Source: Siphonodentalium dalli
Taxonomy: Eukaryota; Mollusca; Scaphopoda; Gadilida; Siphonodentaliidae
Assembly (NCBI GenBank): GCA_032622095.1
Contig: CP136061.1
Coordinates: forward strand, 42,103,797-42,167,796
Direction of reading: 5' to 3'
Length of the DNA: 64,000 nt
The notes under the pieces were generated by a model. The model was not told where the DNA came from. It made no database searches and saw nothing but the letters and a program-made list of their open reading frames with translations. Of the stretch, positions 56,687 to 64,000 are shown in pieces. The first letter of the stretch is position 1. Each line of letters begins with the position of its first letter. The position numbers and the translations under genes are program-made.

Positions 56687-56922
56687 CTGATTCATTGATG
56701 TAGTCTGACATATCCATAGACACCATGTTGCTGACCTCTAACATCCGCATGTGACCTTCATCGTCCGCCGGTTCTGCCGGCTCCAGAAGATTCTCGATCA
56801 TATTACTTATCATGTTAATGACTGAGTTCTTAACTCCCTTGGCTGTTAGTAACGACATAACATACGGCAATGTCGTGAAGGCCTGGTCGCTAGGATGATG
56901 CTTAGCAAGCAAGCTTAGATAC
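56687..56922 (-). CDS. UTP20: UTP20 exon 6 of window
   Basis: 236 bp, one base, 78 codons and one base. The acceptor is ATTTGCAG before GTATCTAAG and the donor is AATCAG followed by GTTTGT. It begins YLSLLAKHHPSDQAF, matching the UTP20 RYFPLLAK-like segment, then a helical block (VINMISNMIENLLE), an acidic linker (EPAEPADDEG) and a closing helix. The split codon with exon 7 is GAC. The intron before it contains a partial copy of its first half (56942-57045). Confidence 0.92.
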
Positions 56923-56941
56923 CTGCAAATGTAAACAAAAA

Positions 56942-57045
56942 TAATTATCTCCCTTGACTGTTAGTAATACCATTATATATGGTAGGGTTGAAAGGTATGG
57001 TCGTGGATGATGCTTTATAGCAATCAAGCTCAGTTATCTGCAAGG
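56942..57045 (-). repeat. Decayed copy of exon 6 start plus acceptor
   Basis: This follows 56823-56930 (exon 6 first half and acceptor) with many substitutions and a few indels. The acceptor region reads TTGCAG before ATAACT, so the AG survives. A 254 bp foldback element sits just beyond it, and its target duplication AGGGCAAA overlaps this copy's outer end. Confidence 0.75.
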
Positions 57046-57050
57046 GCAAA

Positions 57051-57304
57051 CAAGCCTTGAAATAGTGTGTCTGTCATTTGCAGAATGAGGTTCCCAGAGG
57101 GTGAATTTAGTGACGCTACCCCGCATAGCAGGCTAGCATCACCAAATTCACCCTCTGGGAACCTCATTCTGCTGAGGTGTAAGCAGAATGAGGTCCCCAG
57201 AGGGTGAATTTGGTGATACTAACCCGCTATGCGGGGTAGCATCACTAAATTCACCATCTGGGGACCTCATTCTGCAAATGACAGGCACACTATTTCAAGG
57301 CTTG
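57051..57304. mobile_element. 254 bp CAAGCC foldback MITE with perfect 8 bp TSD
   Basis: Ends CAAGCCTTGAAATAG and complement; target duplication AGGGCAAA (57043-57050, 57305-57312). Two hairpins inside. Confidence 0.93.
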
Positions 57305-57559
57305 AGGGCAAACAAAGTCCCCTTTATAATAGCATAGCGCACAAGCCGCACATTGCCCCAATTTCCTAACCCAATAGTCTTCTGTTAGCTAAGCATAATA
57401 CTTGTACAAAAATGTTATAATGGTATAAACAATTATATGGCAATTTGAAATGTAGTTATCCATATGTTCTCACGAATGTCAGTCTGATAGCAGGTAAATA
57501 CATAAAGACTGTGATGGCAGAAAGCTTTGGCAATGAGTTAATTTCATATTTATGTATTT

Positions 57560-57740
57560 TCAAGGAAACCAGTATAAAACACATTATACCCATCCAATTA
57601 GATCCAATGAAACCAGTATATAATACATTATACCCATCCAATTAGATCCAATGAAACCAGTATAAAATACATTATACCCATGAATTAGATCCAATGAAAC
57701 CAGTATAAAATGCATTATACCCATCCAATTAGATCCAATG
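57560..57740. repeat. 45 bp tandem repeat, four units
   Basis: 'ccaatgaaaccagtataaa', 'cattatacccatccaatta' repeated; the last unit abuts the next foldback and supplies its target site. Confidence 0.9.
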
Positions 57741-58134
57741 CAAGCCTGCAAATAGCGTGTCTGTCGTTTGCAGAATGAGGTCCCCAGAGGGTGAATTTAG
57801 TGATGCTACCCCGCACAGCGGGCTAGCATCACCATCACCAAATTCACCCTCTGGAGAACTCATTCTGCTTAGGCCTAATCTTCTGGGAAGTATTTATGGT
57901 ATCAAATCAACATTGTTTTAGTTACCTTTTCCCTTCTGGGAAGTTTCTATATCTCCCTGGGAAGTTTCTATATCCCCTAATATGCAGAAGATAAAATGCA
58001 TAATTGAGGTGCCCAATGGGTGAACATCACCAACTTCAACTGGGGCACTTCAATTTGATCCGAGGTCTACCATAGCAGTTGAGGGCCTAAGCAGAAGAGG
58101 TCTGCAAATGACAGACACGCTGTTTGCAGGCTTG
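57741..58134. mobile_element. 394 bp variant of CAAGCC foldback with perfect 8 bp TSD
   Basis: Ends CAAGCCTGCAAATAG and complement; target duplication ATCCAATG (57733-57740, 58135-58142). The first hairpin is standard; the second has been expanded and degraded, adding about 140 bp. Confidence 0.92.
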
Positions 58135-58154
58135 ATCCAATGCCTTAATCTCAC

Positions 58155-58234
58155 CTTTTTCTCTGTGAACAAAGATGCAGTAATTTCAGCAAAACTGTCG
58201 GACTGTAAACGCCTTCTGTCGGTAGATTTTTAAT
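58155..58234 (-). CDS. UTP20: UTP20 exon 5 of window
   Basis: 80 bp, 26 codons plus AG. The acceptor is CTGATTCAG before ATTAAAA and the donor is AAAAAG followed by GTGAGA. It encodes IKNLPTEGVYSPTVLLKLLH and LCSQRK. A second AG (TTTACAG) at about 58206 would give a shorter exon, but that start breaks phase with exon 4. The outer acceptor keeps the frame and supplies the conserved SPT.LLKL motif, so it was chosen. Confidence 0.88.
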
Positions 58235-58239
58235 CTGAA

Positions 58240-58440
58240 TCAGATAGAACTTAGTTGGTTATAAGTCACTGACGAAAACATTCCCGAATGAGCATAATTA
58301 ATTAGTTATAAGCAATGTATTTTGTTGTAACAGAGCATGTTTAAATCATTCTAATTGTCACTCAGTTATAAGCACAGTATATTGTTGTATCAGAGTTATA
58401 AGCACAGTATTTTGTTGCATGTTTAAATCATCCGATCTTC
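58240..58440. repeat. Intronic tandem repeat near exon 5 acceptor
   Basis: 'agttataagcacagtatttt' and 'gcatgtttaaatcat' recur three to four times. Confidence 0.7.
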
Positions 58441-58478
58441 CACTGGTATTATTCACAAATAAAAAGCAAGAGTTATTC

Positions 58479-58553
58479 TCAGAATGTGGCCAGACAGCAA
58501 CTTTAAATAAGATGACCCGCTCATCATAACTGTGGCCAGACAGTGCATCTTAC
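58479..58553 (-). repeat. Decayed copies of exon 4 donor end
   Basis: Two partial copies of the exon 4 3' end. The one at 58479-58520 follows the exon for about 40 bp with substitutions. The one at about 58531-58545 is only about 15 bp (plus strand ctgtggccagac). Neither keeps a GT after the CCACA, so both donors are dead. Confidence 0.65.
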
Positions 58554-58631
58554 CTGTGGCCAGACTGCGACTTCAAACACAGCGTCCACCTCATCTACTG
58601 TGAACTTGTATTGCTCGAAGTCATCAAAGAA
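58554..58631 (-). CDS. UTP20: UTP20 exon 4 of window
   Basis: 78 bp, exactly 26 codons in phase 0. The acceptor is TTTTCAG before TTCTTTG and the donor is CCACAG followed by GTAAGA. It encodes FFDDFEQYKF, an acidic turn (VDEVD) and AVFEVAVWPQ. A hydrophobic-x-WPQ block followed by an SPTPLLKL-like block is a recognisable UTP20 pairing, and here the second block is in exon 5. Partial decayed copies of the donor end lie at 58479-58553. Confidence 0.9.
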
Positions 58632-58959
58632 CTGAAAATGGAGGAAAACTATTCATACAAATCATGCCAATTTGAAAGAGTGAAATTAAAATTAGCATTT
58701 AGGGCACACAAAGACCTTTATATTCACAGTTTATACATTGGATATAATTATAATCGGTATGAAATTATAGTGGTATGTTAAACTGCTCCGAACTGATATC
58801 GAATATAGCGATTTCGGGATTCAAATTTACGATTAAATACACGACCGTCATGATGAATTGTGTCTGCAAACGATATTTAACCCATACCTTGACGATAGTG
58901 ATTAGCTATTTTCAGCTTGGAATCTAAATTCCATAACATTCAATGTTAATCTTCAAACA

Positions 58960-60000
58960 TTAGAACATTTTTTTTTGGAATAGGCCCATAATTCTGTTAA
59001 AAAAATCGGATCAAACCCATATTCGAATTGTATCTGTATTTTGGGCTGAGAAACTCATATACCAAACTTGGTTCCAATCAGATAAAAAAAATTGAATTAT
59101 GGCAGAACGCAGAACTATGGTCAATCCGGACGTCGACACTATGTGTACCATACTATGGTATGGGTACACATAATAATATGACCATGATACTTTATTGGGT
59201 GAAAGCAATCTCCATATATGGAGACTATCAATTAACTTTTGTGGACATTTGTTTAGGTAATAACAGCCACAGGCAACTGAAATTAAACCCAGAGCTAACC
59301 GATCCAGGGGTGGAATGCTTCATTGGCATGTGTCCCAGAAATAACAAGAGCATCGCCAGGGTGTGCCACCCATGGTCATATCAACAGAGGGCCATAACCA
59401 GTAATCCATATGCCATATTTGAAAACAAACCAATAACTTTAACTAAAGCTATCACCGGGAAACCAAAATAATTGTCAAGTTATAAGTCAACAAGAACCAT
59501 AACACCAGTTAAAATAGGTGGACGGAACCAAAATTTTAACTTGACTTGTATTTTTAGATGAGTAATCCATATACAAATATGAAAACAATCAGATAACTAA
59601 AACTAAAGTTAAATGGAAACTAAAACGATTGGCAAATTCTAAGTCAACAAGGACCATAACTCTGGCAAAAATTGGTGGGCGAAAATCAATTCGAACTTGA
59701 CTTGTATTTTGGGCTAGTAATCTCACATACCAAATTTCATTCCATTCAGTTCAGACTTACTAAAGTTTCATCCAAAATAAAATGGAGTACAAATTCCAAC
59801 AAAAAGGGCCGTAACTCTGGTGAAAATTGGCGGGCGGAATCAGTTTGAACTTGACATGTATTTTGTGCTATTAAACACACATACCAAATTCATTCAGTTC
59901 AAACTTACTAAAGTTATATTCCGGAAATGAAAAAAGTGATTGGACAGACGCAGGAGGGACACAGCCGATTTCTATAGTCCCCACCGAAATGTTTTTTGGG
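58960..60000. repeat. Molluscan-type dispersed repeat, about six diverged units
   Basis: 'aaccataac', 'aaaattggtgggcg', 'aacttgacttgtattt', 'cataccaaattt', 'actaaagtt' recur; it ends near 'ttggacagacgcaggaggga'. Open frames 59028-59471 (+) and 59914-60297 (-) cross it and part of exon 3 in wrong frames. Confidence 0.65.
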
Positions 60001-60209
60001 GCAACCAAAATCAACCAAGAGCACATTACAGGAAACACAGGTCTTTTTCTGTTTTGGCCTAACTGTAAACACAGAATCACAATTATCCTTTTTTGTTTTC
60101 GATTTAAAGAGGTCTATAAACACAGATTTGAATTCCAGTAGTCTGCTCACATCAAGAAAGTGGTTAATAATAGACTGTTCACATTGCATCATAGCTAATA
60201 ATAGAATAC

Positions 60210-60405
60210 CTGCAACAATCTGCTTAGACCTATCTGCCGGAGCTTTTTGAGATTTGTGACGTGGTGACTGTTGATTAGCTCCCTTTGACTGAGACACTTG
60301 ACGACGATTGCAAGAAGACCGAGGACGATTTGCAGGATCGAAGGGAGATAATCCTCTATCAGAAATCCCATCTTACTTAGAATCGTATCAATGGTGTTAT
60401 ATACC
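60210..60405 (-). CDS. UTP20: UTP20 exon 3 of window
   Basis: 196 bp, one base plus 65 codons. The acceptor is TTTTACAG before GGTATAT and the donor is TTGCAG followed by GTATTC. It encodes YNTIDTILSKMGF, a long hydrophobic helix (LPSILQIVLGLLAIVVKCL), and a basic end NLKKLRQIGLSRLLQ that runs into FFDDF of exon 4. The paired amphipathic helices fit HEAT-type repeats. It ends in phase 0. A diverged copy of its first part, with the acceptor, lies immediately upstream in transcript order (60418-60476). Confidence 0.9.
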
Positions 60406-60417
60406 CTGTAAAATAAA

Positions 60418-60476
60418 GAAATCCAATCTTACTCCGAATCCTATCAATTGTGTTATACACCACGTTAAATAAGAGA
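60418..60476 (-). repeat. Decayed copy of exon 3 start plus acceptor
   Basis: This aligns across its length with 60362-60419, the exon 3 start and acceptor, at about 80 percent by eye. The acceptor AG is lost: the plus strand reads ccacgt where the real site reads ccctgt. The two copies abut directly, so this is an old short tandem duplication. Confidence 0.75.
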
Positions 60477-60799
60477 TTGACATGAAATCAGACAATAAAT
60501 AACTATGGTAACTATGACCTTTAAAATAAAATGAATATTCGTATCTAAATTACCTACTACAACAGAGAGAGAATTGATGTAATGATAGTTATTATGGCAG
60601 CATTGGGAATAAATTTATTTTGTACAAGATAAGCTAAAATGAAGGAATTTATAATCTTTGAAACATTATTTTGACAAAGGTGGGTTAACCATGTTATTTA
60701 CAAATGAACTAACTGTAAACTGTGAACTTATTATTTTCATAAACAATTTGACCTGTGAGTTAGCACATTAAAACGAAGAGGTCGTAAAAACTGTAGTAT

Positions 60800-61126
60800 A
60801 GTTACCCCTGGATTTTAAACGAAGATGTGGTAATAATTGTAGTATAGTTACCCCTGGATTAAAACGAAGAGGTCGTAAAAACTGTAGTATAGTTACCCCT
60901 GGATTTTAAACGAAGAGGTGGTAATAACTGTAGTATAGTTACCCCTGGATTAAAACCAATAGGCCGTTAAAACTGTCATATAGTTACCCCTGGAGTTTCC
61001 TGAGAGGGAATAGATTGTGTAGATGTATAGTTACCCCTGGATTTTCCTGAGAGGGAATAGATTGTGTAGATGTATAGTTACCCCTGGATTTTCCTGAGGG
61101 AATAGATTGTGTAGATGTATAGTTAC
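60800..61126 (-). repeat. Exon 2 donor-side minisatellite (decoy 5' splice sites)
   Basis: Seven tandem units of about 45-47 bp, each carrying the donor hexamer GTAACT after CCAGGG (plus-strand agttac starts at 60800, 60846, 60891, 60937, 60982, 61029 and 61076; the real one is at 61121). The three units nearest the exon also keep the exon sequence for HNLFPLRKIQG; the outer units retain only the last exon bases and then diverge. The array is therefore an amplified exon-intron boundary, not intronic DNA that happens to lie near an exon. Confidence 0.88.
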
Positions 61127-61205
61127 CCCTGGATTTTCCTCAGAGGGAATAGATTGTGTAGATTCACGGCTTCCATAACTTCCTGCACCTTATTATATGG
61201 ATTGT
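61127..61205 (-). CDS. UTP20: UTP20 exon 2 of window
   Basis: 79 bp, 25 codons between two split codons. The acceptor is TTTTCAG before ACAATCC and the donor is CCAGGG followed by GTAACT. It encodes NPYNKVQEVMEAVNLHNLFP and then LRKIQ, joining exon 3 through a GGG codon. The block is short and would be missed on length alone, but it is the only block here that satisfies phase on both sides. The final 37 bp of the exon and its donor are repeated seven more times in the following intron (60800-61126), so donor choice could be ambiguous. I chose the outermost copy because it is continuous with the rest of the exon. Confidence 0.85.
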
Positions 61206-61417
61206 CTGAAAAGTCAAATGGTTCCAAATAACATTCTGCATCTGAGTATAGCATAATTATGAAAAGATATGAGGGAAGATGAACTTGAACAATTGTTTTA
61301 GGATAACGCTTAGTAAATTAATTCCCGAATTTCTGTCAGTTTCACAAACATTTTTGATAAAAAGTCATCTTAAATAATTGAAGATTAATGAAAGCTTGAA
61401 GGGAATCAAGGCCCTCG

Positions 61418-61658
61418 ATGTGGGTTAATGTGAAGTGGGTTCATGTGAAGTGGGTTCATGTTAAGTCGATTCATGTGAAGTCGATTCATGTGAAGTGGGT
61501 TCATGTTAAGTGGATTCATGTGAAGAAGTGGGTTCGTGTGAAGTGGATTCGTGTAAAGTGCGTTCATGTGAAGTGGGTTCGTGTGAAGTGGATTCGTGTG
61601 AAGTGGGTTCATGCAAAGTGGGTTCATGTAAAGTGGAATCATGTGAAGTGGGTTCATG
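61418..61658. repeat. 15-16 bp minisatellite, left part
   Basis: 'aagtgggttcatgtg' repeated about 16 times; open in several frames on both strands. It continues at 63187-63232 after a hAT insertion. Confidence 0.92.
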
Positions 61659-63186
61659 CAGGGTTTCCGCCAGGCCGGCTGCGGGTCCGCCCCACGGACC
61701 CATTCCCCCCGTCGGTCGTTGCATGAAACCCCGCTCATACACAAATAAATGACTTTATTAAAAACTTATTCAGTCTTGTCTGTGTCAACAGGCTATATAT
61801 ATCTACACTTATTTTCATTAATATTGACAAAATGAAATCGACAGTCCATCTCCCGAAAAAAACAATAAGAATAGCACGCAAATACATTGGGAGCAAAACA
61901 TCAAAGGTGGCAAACATCAAAGGCGGAAAACATCAATGCCATCAGAATAAGCTGAGCAGGACTCCGTGCGGTATGCCGATTTGCTCGAGCTTCACGTGCG
62001 TCAGCTGTAGACTTTTCTGGGCCTAATGATTTTCCAGGAAACCACAGAATTAATGCTGAGCATGTTGCAATAATATGGCCGTAGACAATGGTTCTGATTG
62101 TTGTCGACATCAACCAGTTTTGTAAATAACTGTTCGAACATTTTACGAATGGTCGTCGGAAAGTGAATTTAGTGGCGCTAGTCTGTTAGCGTCACCAAAT
62201 TCGCCTTCTGTGGAGTTTATTCTTGAATACTAAAATACATTTTCTAAGCCCTTGAATTCCTTAGGTTTCCGACCCCATCCGGAAAACCCTTGATTCCCTT
62301 CAAACCATGGGGAAAAAGTCACGAATAGTTGCCCAATATATAGAGCGATTGTAAGATCATTATAAATTATAATTTCCAATTACGCAAGGGGAGACTTAAG
62401 CTGAAAGTCCGAGTTTAGTCCCCTGCTAGCTTAGCAAGGGGACTGAATTGTTTTACGGAAGAGTGGTAACGTCGGAAGAGCTATACTCCTCCTTGACCTC
62501 GGTTAACGGGTATACTTGTATGGCACGCATCTATACTCACAAATCGACTCCACTCAATTTTAGTTATAACTTATATATCAGGATGTTCCACCCACTTTGG
62601 TGTTCTAAAAACCACCGGAAAGAGATCCGTTAATTAGTTTAATATAACGTGACTGCCATTCTGGGGTTGAAGGTCGGAGTATAGCTCTTGCGACGTTACC
62701 CCCGCCACCCTGTTTTGCAGCTTGGGGAGACCAGCGATGTAGCACTCTGATCCCAGTTTGACCTTTGCACTGGCTTCCACATTGCACCAAAGTTTTCATG
62801 TCTGTCCACATTCCTAAGATTTCAGTAAACCACCTTTAAAAAAACGCTGGGTGCTTAGTCCGAGAATGCACATTTTTGCGAGCACCGTTTACAGAAGGAC
62901 ACTGGTTGACATCCTCATTCGTTTCTGAAGGCACCGTCTGCCGTCGTGATTGTGTCGGTAGGAAAACTTTGCTACCGTCCATCGTTAGCCGATTAGATGT
63001 GACATGCTGATGGCACGTGCATGTGTATTTCTCCGTGTCTCAGATGCATGGAACTGGCGTTTCTGCCGCTGTTGTAAAACGGAACATTTTTGTATGCATG
63101 CACGAACCATGGTCGCTCCTGCCGAACTGTGCCCCCCCCCCCCACCCAGGAACGGACCCATTTATATTTCCCTAGCGGAAACCCTG
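61659..63186. mobile_element. hAT-like insertion splitting a minisatellite, about 1.53 kb
   Basis: Ends CAGGGTTTCCGCCAGG and 'ccctagcggaaaccctg'. The flanks are both minisatellite (ggttcatg / gttcatgt), compatible with an 8 bp duplication within one base. Contains the 250 bp MITE at 62455-62712, a degenerate foldback near 62160-62215 and a C-run at 63131-63143. No transposase recognised. Confidence 0.75.
62455..62712. mobile_element. Second copy of the 250 bp MITE
   Basis: Collinear with 1060-1308 across its length, including the shared interior tatcaggatgttccaccc. It lies inside a larger hAT-like insertion (61659-63186). Confidence 0.8.
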
Positions 63187-63232
63187 GTTCATGTGAAGTG
63201 GGTTCATATAAAGTGGGTTCACAAGAAATAAC
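63187..63232. repeat. Minisatellite, right part
   Basis: Three units of the array interrupted at 61658. Confidence 0.85.
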
Positions 63233-63676
63233 ATGAATTTGATAAAAATCTGTAAAACAATTTATCATCAACAAGTGCATGTAAAATAGGTCAAGTTTGT
63301 TATCATTTTCATTATCAATAACTTTCCAATGACAAGATTTAGCATATTAAAACCATTGTTATGTAAACATAACTATTACAGTGGCATTACCAATCAATGT
63401 GTTCTTTATAACTAACATGGAATCTTGCAGTTTGGAAAATACTGTGTTTTCTTTTCAAACGATCATCGTATGAATGGTTAGAATCGTAGTATGTAATTAG
63501 TTAATATGAACGAGAACAGATCAGTAGAAGTGATGCAAATAAATTTGTCAACTCCCAGCCTCCCTTATAAATTAATGTCCTTGAAAGATAAGTATTAAAG
63601 TGGCATAACTTTTTATCAGCAATTACATAATTCAATGACAAGCAAGTGCGAGTTAGATATTGTATTTATTACTCAC

Positions 63677-63843
63677 CAGAATAGAGATGTTTGCAGGAAG
63701 AGAACACGAGATCCATGAAGACATTCAGTTCAACCTTACTGCAGCCATTCAGGAAGCGGAAGATTATAGCTCGCCGGAAGTCAACGCTAGACCGCCCAGC
63801 AGCATTCTTACCAGTCTTTCGTTGTAACTTCCCATACAAAATT
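63677..63843 (-). CDS. UTP20: UTP20 exon 1 of window (DRIM domain start)
   Basis: 167 bp, 55 codons plus one base at each end. The acceptor is CTTCCAG before AATTTTG and the donor is TCTG followed by GTGAGT. It encodes ILYGKL, then a basic stretch (RRAIIFRFLNGC) and an acidic/hydrophobic helix (ELNVFMDLVF). This matches the opening of the DRIM domain, where an ILYGRM-like motif is followed by RR..I.RFL..C. The last base joins AC of exon 2 to make a GAC codon. The preceding exon lies beyond position 64000; 63844-64000 shows no coding block. Confidence 0.9.
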
Positions 63844-64000
63844 CTGGAAGTTAAGCATGACAAAGTGTTATAATTGCACGCTTTATATTTGAGAATGTCA
63901 CATGTCGCCCCTCCAGCATCGAGGTGACTTCCTACACTCAGTGTGGGTATAGGCTATATGTTGGAAGAGACACGGGTTCGTCATATGATACAAGGCAAAG

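Larger units (their letters stand above)
233..63843 (-). other. UTP20: UTP20-like gene body, 16 internal exons (gene runs off both window edges)
   Basis: Sixteen minus-strand coding blocks, each bounded by AG and GT, join without any frame break into about 719 codons. Diagnostic stretches are ILYGK (exon 1), SPTVLLKLLHLC then RYLSLLAK (exons 5-6), SWEDKRLDEPDY (exon 12), DMSLRD (exon 13), DPEADFFENMKHIQ joined to LHNRNRALRRL (exons 14-15) and ILDSFHFD (exon 16). I recognise these as the DRIM/HEAT region of UTP20, a nucleolar SSU-processome scaffold for early pre-18S rRNA processing. The window holds roughly a quarter of the protein, from its central part. No candidate for a missing exon appears, because all phases match. 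The name rests on remembered family motifs; the exon structure is read directly. Confidence 0.9.

Noticed and set aside
59028-59471. 147-codon plus-strand frame
   Set aside because: It runs through a dispersed molluscan repeat, lacks recognisable motifs, and related units elsewhere are not open in that frame.
59914-60297. 127-codon minus-strand frame overlapping exon 3
   Set aside because: It uses the wrong frame of exon 3 and continues into a repeat; the UTP20 frame explains the conserved part.
61406-61752. Frames rich in repeated HVKW, CEVGS or LHMNP
   Set aside because: All read through a 15-16 bp minisatellite on both strands.

Overview
The window is eukaryotic and very probably molluscan. 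It is AT-rich, intron-dense and packed with minisatellites, foldback elements and decayed transposons. Several interspersed repeats, with phrases meaning 'aaggggcataactc', 'gttatcatccgga', an (ACGG)n run and 'caatagctcaa', look like repeats I know from bivalve and gastropod genomes. The species assignment is inference; I cannot search a database.

One cellular gene spans almost the whole window on the minus strand: UTP20, the HEAT-repeat scaffold of the U3 snoRNP/SSU processome needed for 18S rRNA maturation. I resolved 16 consecutive internal exons from 63843 down to 233. They join in frame through AG/GT junctions into about 719 codons from the DRIM region of a protein usually around 2,800 residues long. 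The 5' exons lie beyond position 64000 and the 3' exons before position 1. Intron 12 (4580-40455) is about 36 kb and holds most of the mobile DNA.

Layout. 1-4.6 kb: exons 13-16 with MITEs and short satellites. 4.7-5.8 kb: a hAT remnant. 5.9-22.4 kb: foldback elements and satellites with 34, 37, 67, 112 and 114 bp units. 23-26.3 kb: decayed transposase fragments (hAT and a second, DUF7869-like family). 27.2-33.4 kb: a nearly complete CR1-type LINE whose ORF1 carries an SGNH-esterase domain and whose ORF2 carries endonuclease and reverse transcriptase; ORF2 is frameshifted near its C-terminus. 33.5-40 kb: more MITEs and a hAT element. 40.4-44.6 kb: exons 10-12 with two satellites. 45.4-50.4 kb: a 5 kb array of a 41 bp satellite. 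52-64 kb: exons 1-9 interleaved with nested hAT elements, piggyBac-like (TTAA) MITEs and 254 bp foldbacks with 8 bp target duplications.

The most unusual signal is that many UTP20 exon edges have been copied into the neighbouring intron together with their splice site. Exons 2, 9 and 10 are followed by tandem arrays of 8 to about 13 copies of exon end plus 5' splice site. Exons 3, 6, 7, 12 and 13 are preceded, in transcript order, by partial copies of exon start plus 3' splice site. Exon 4 has decayed donor-side copies, and exons 8 and 16 are possible further cases. The introns therefore contain dozens of decoy splice sites derived from the gene itself. I saw no promoter, tRNA, rRNA or CRISPR feature.
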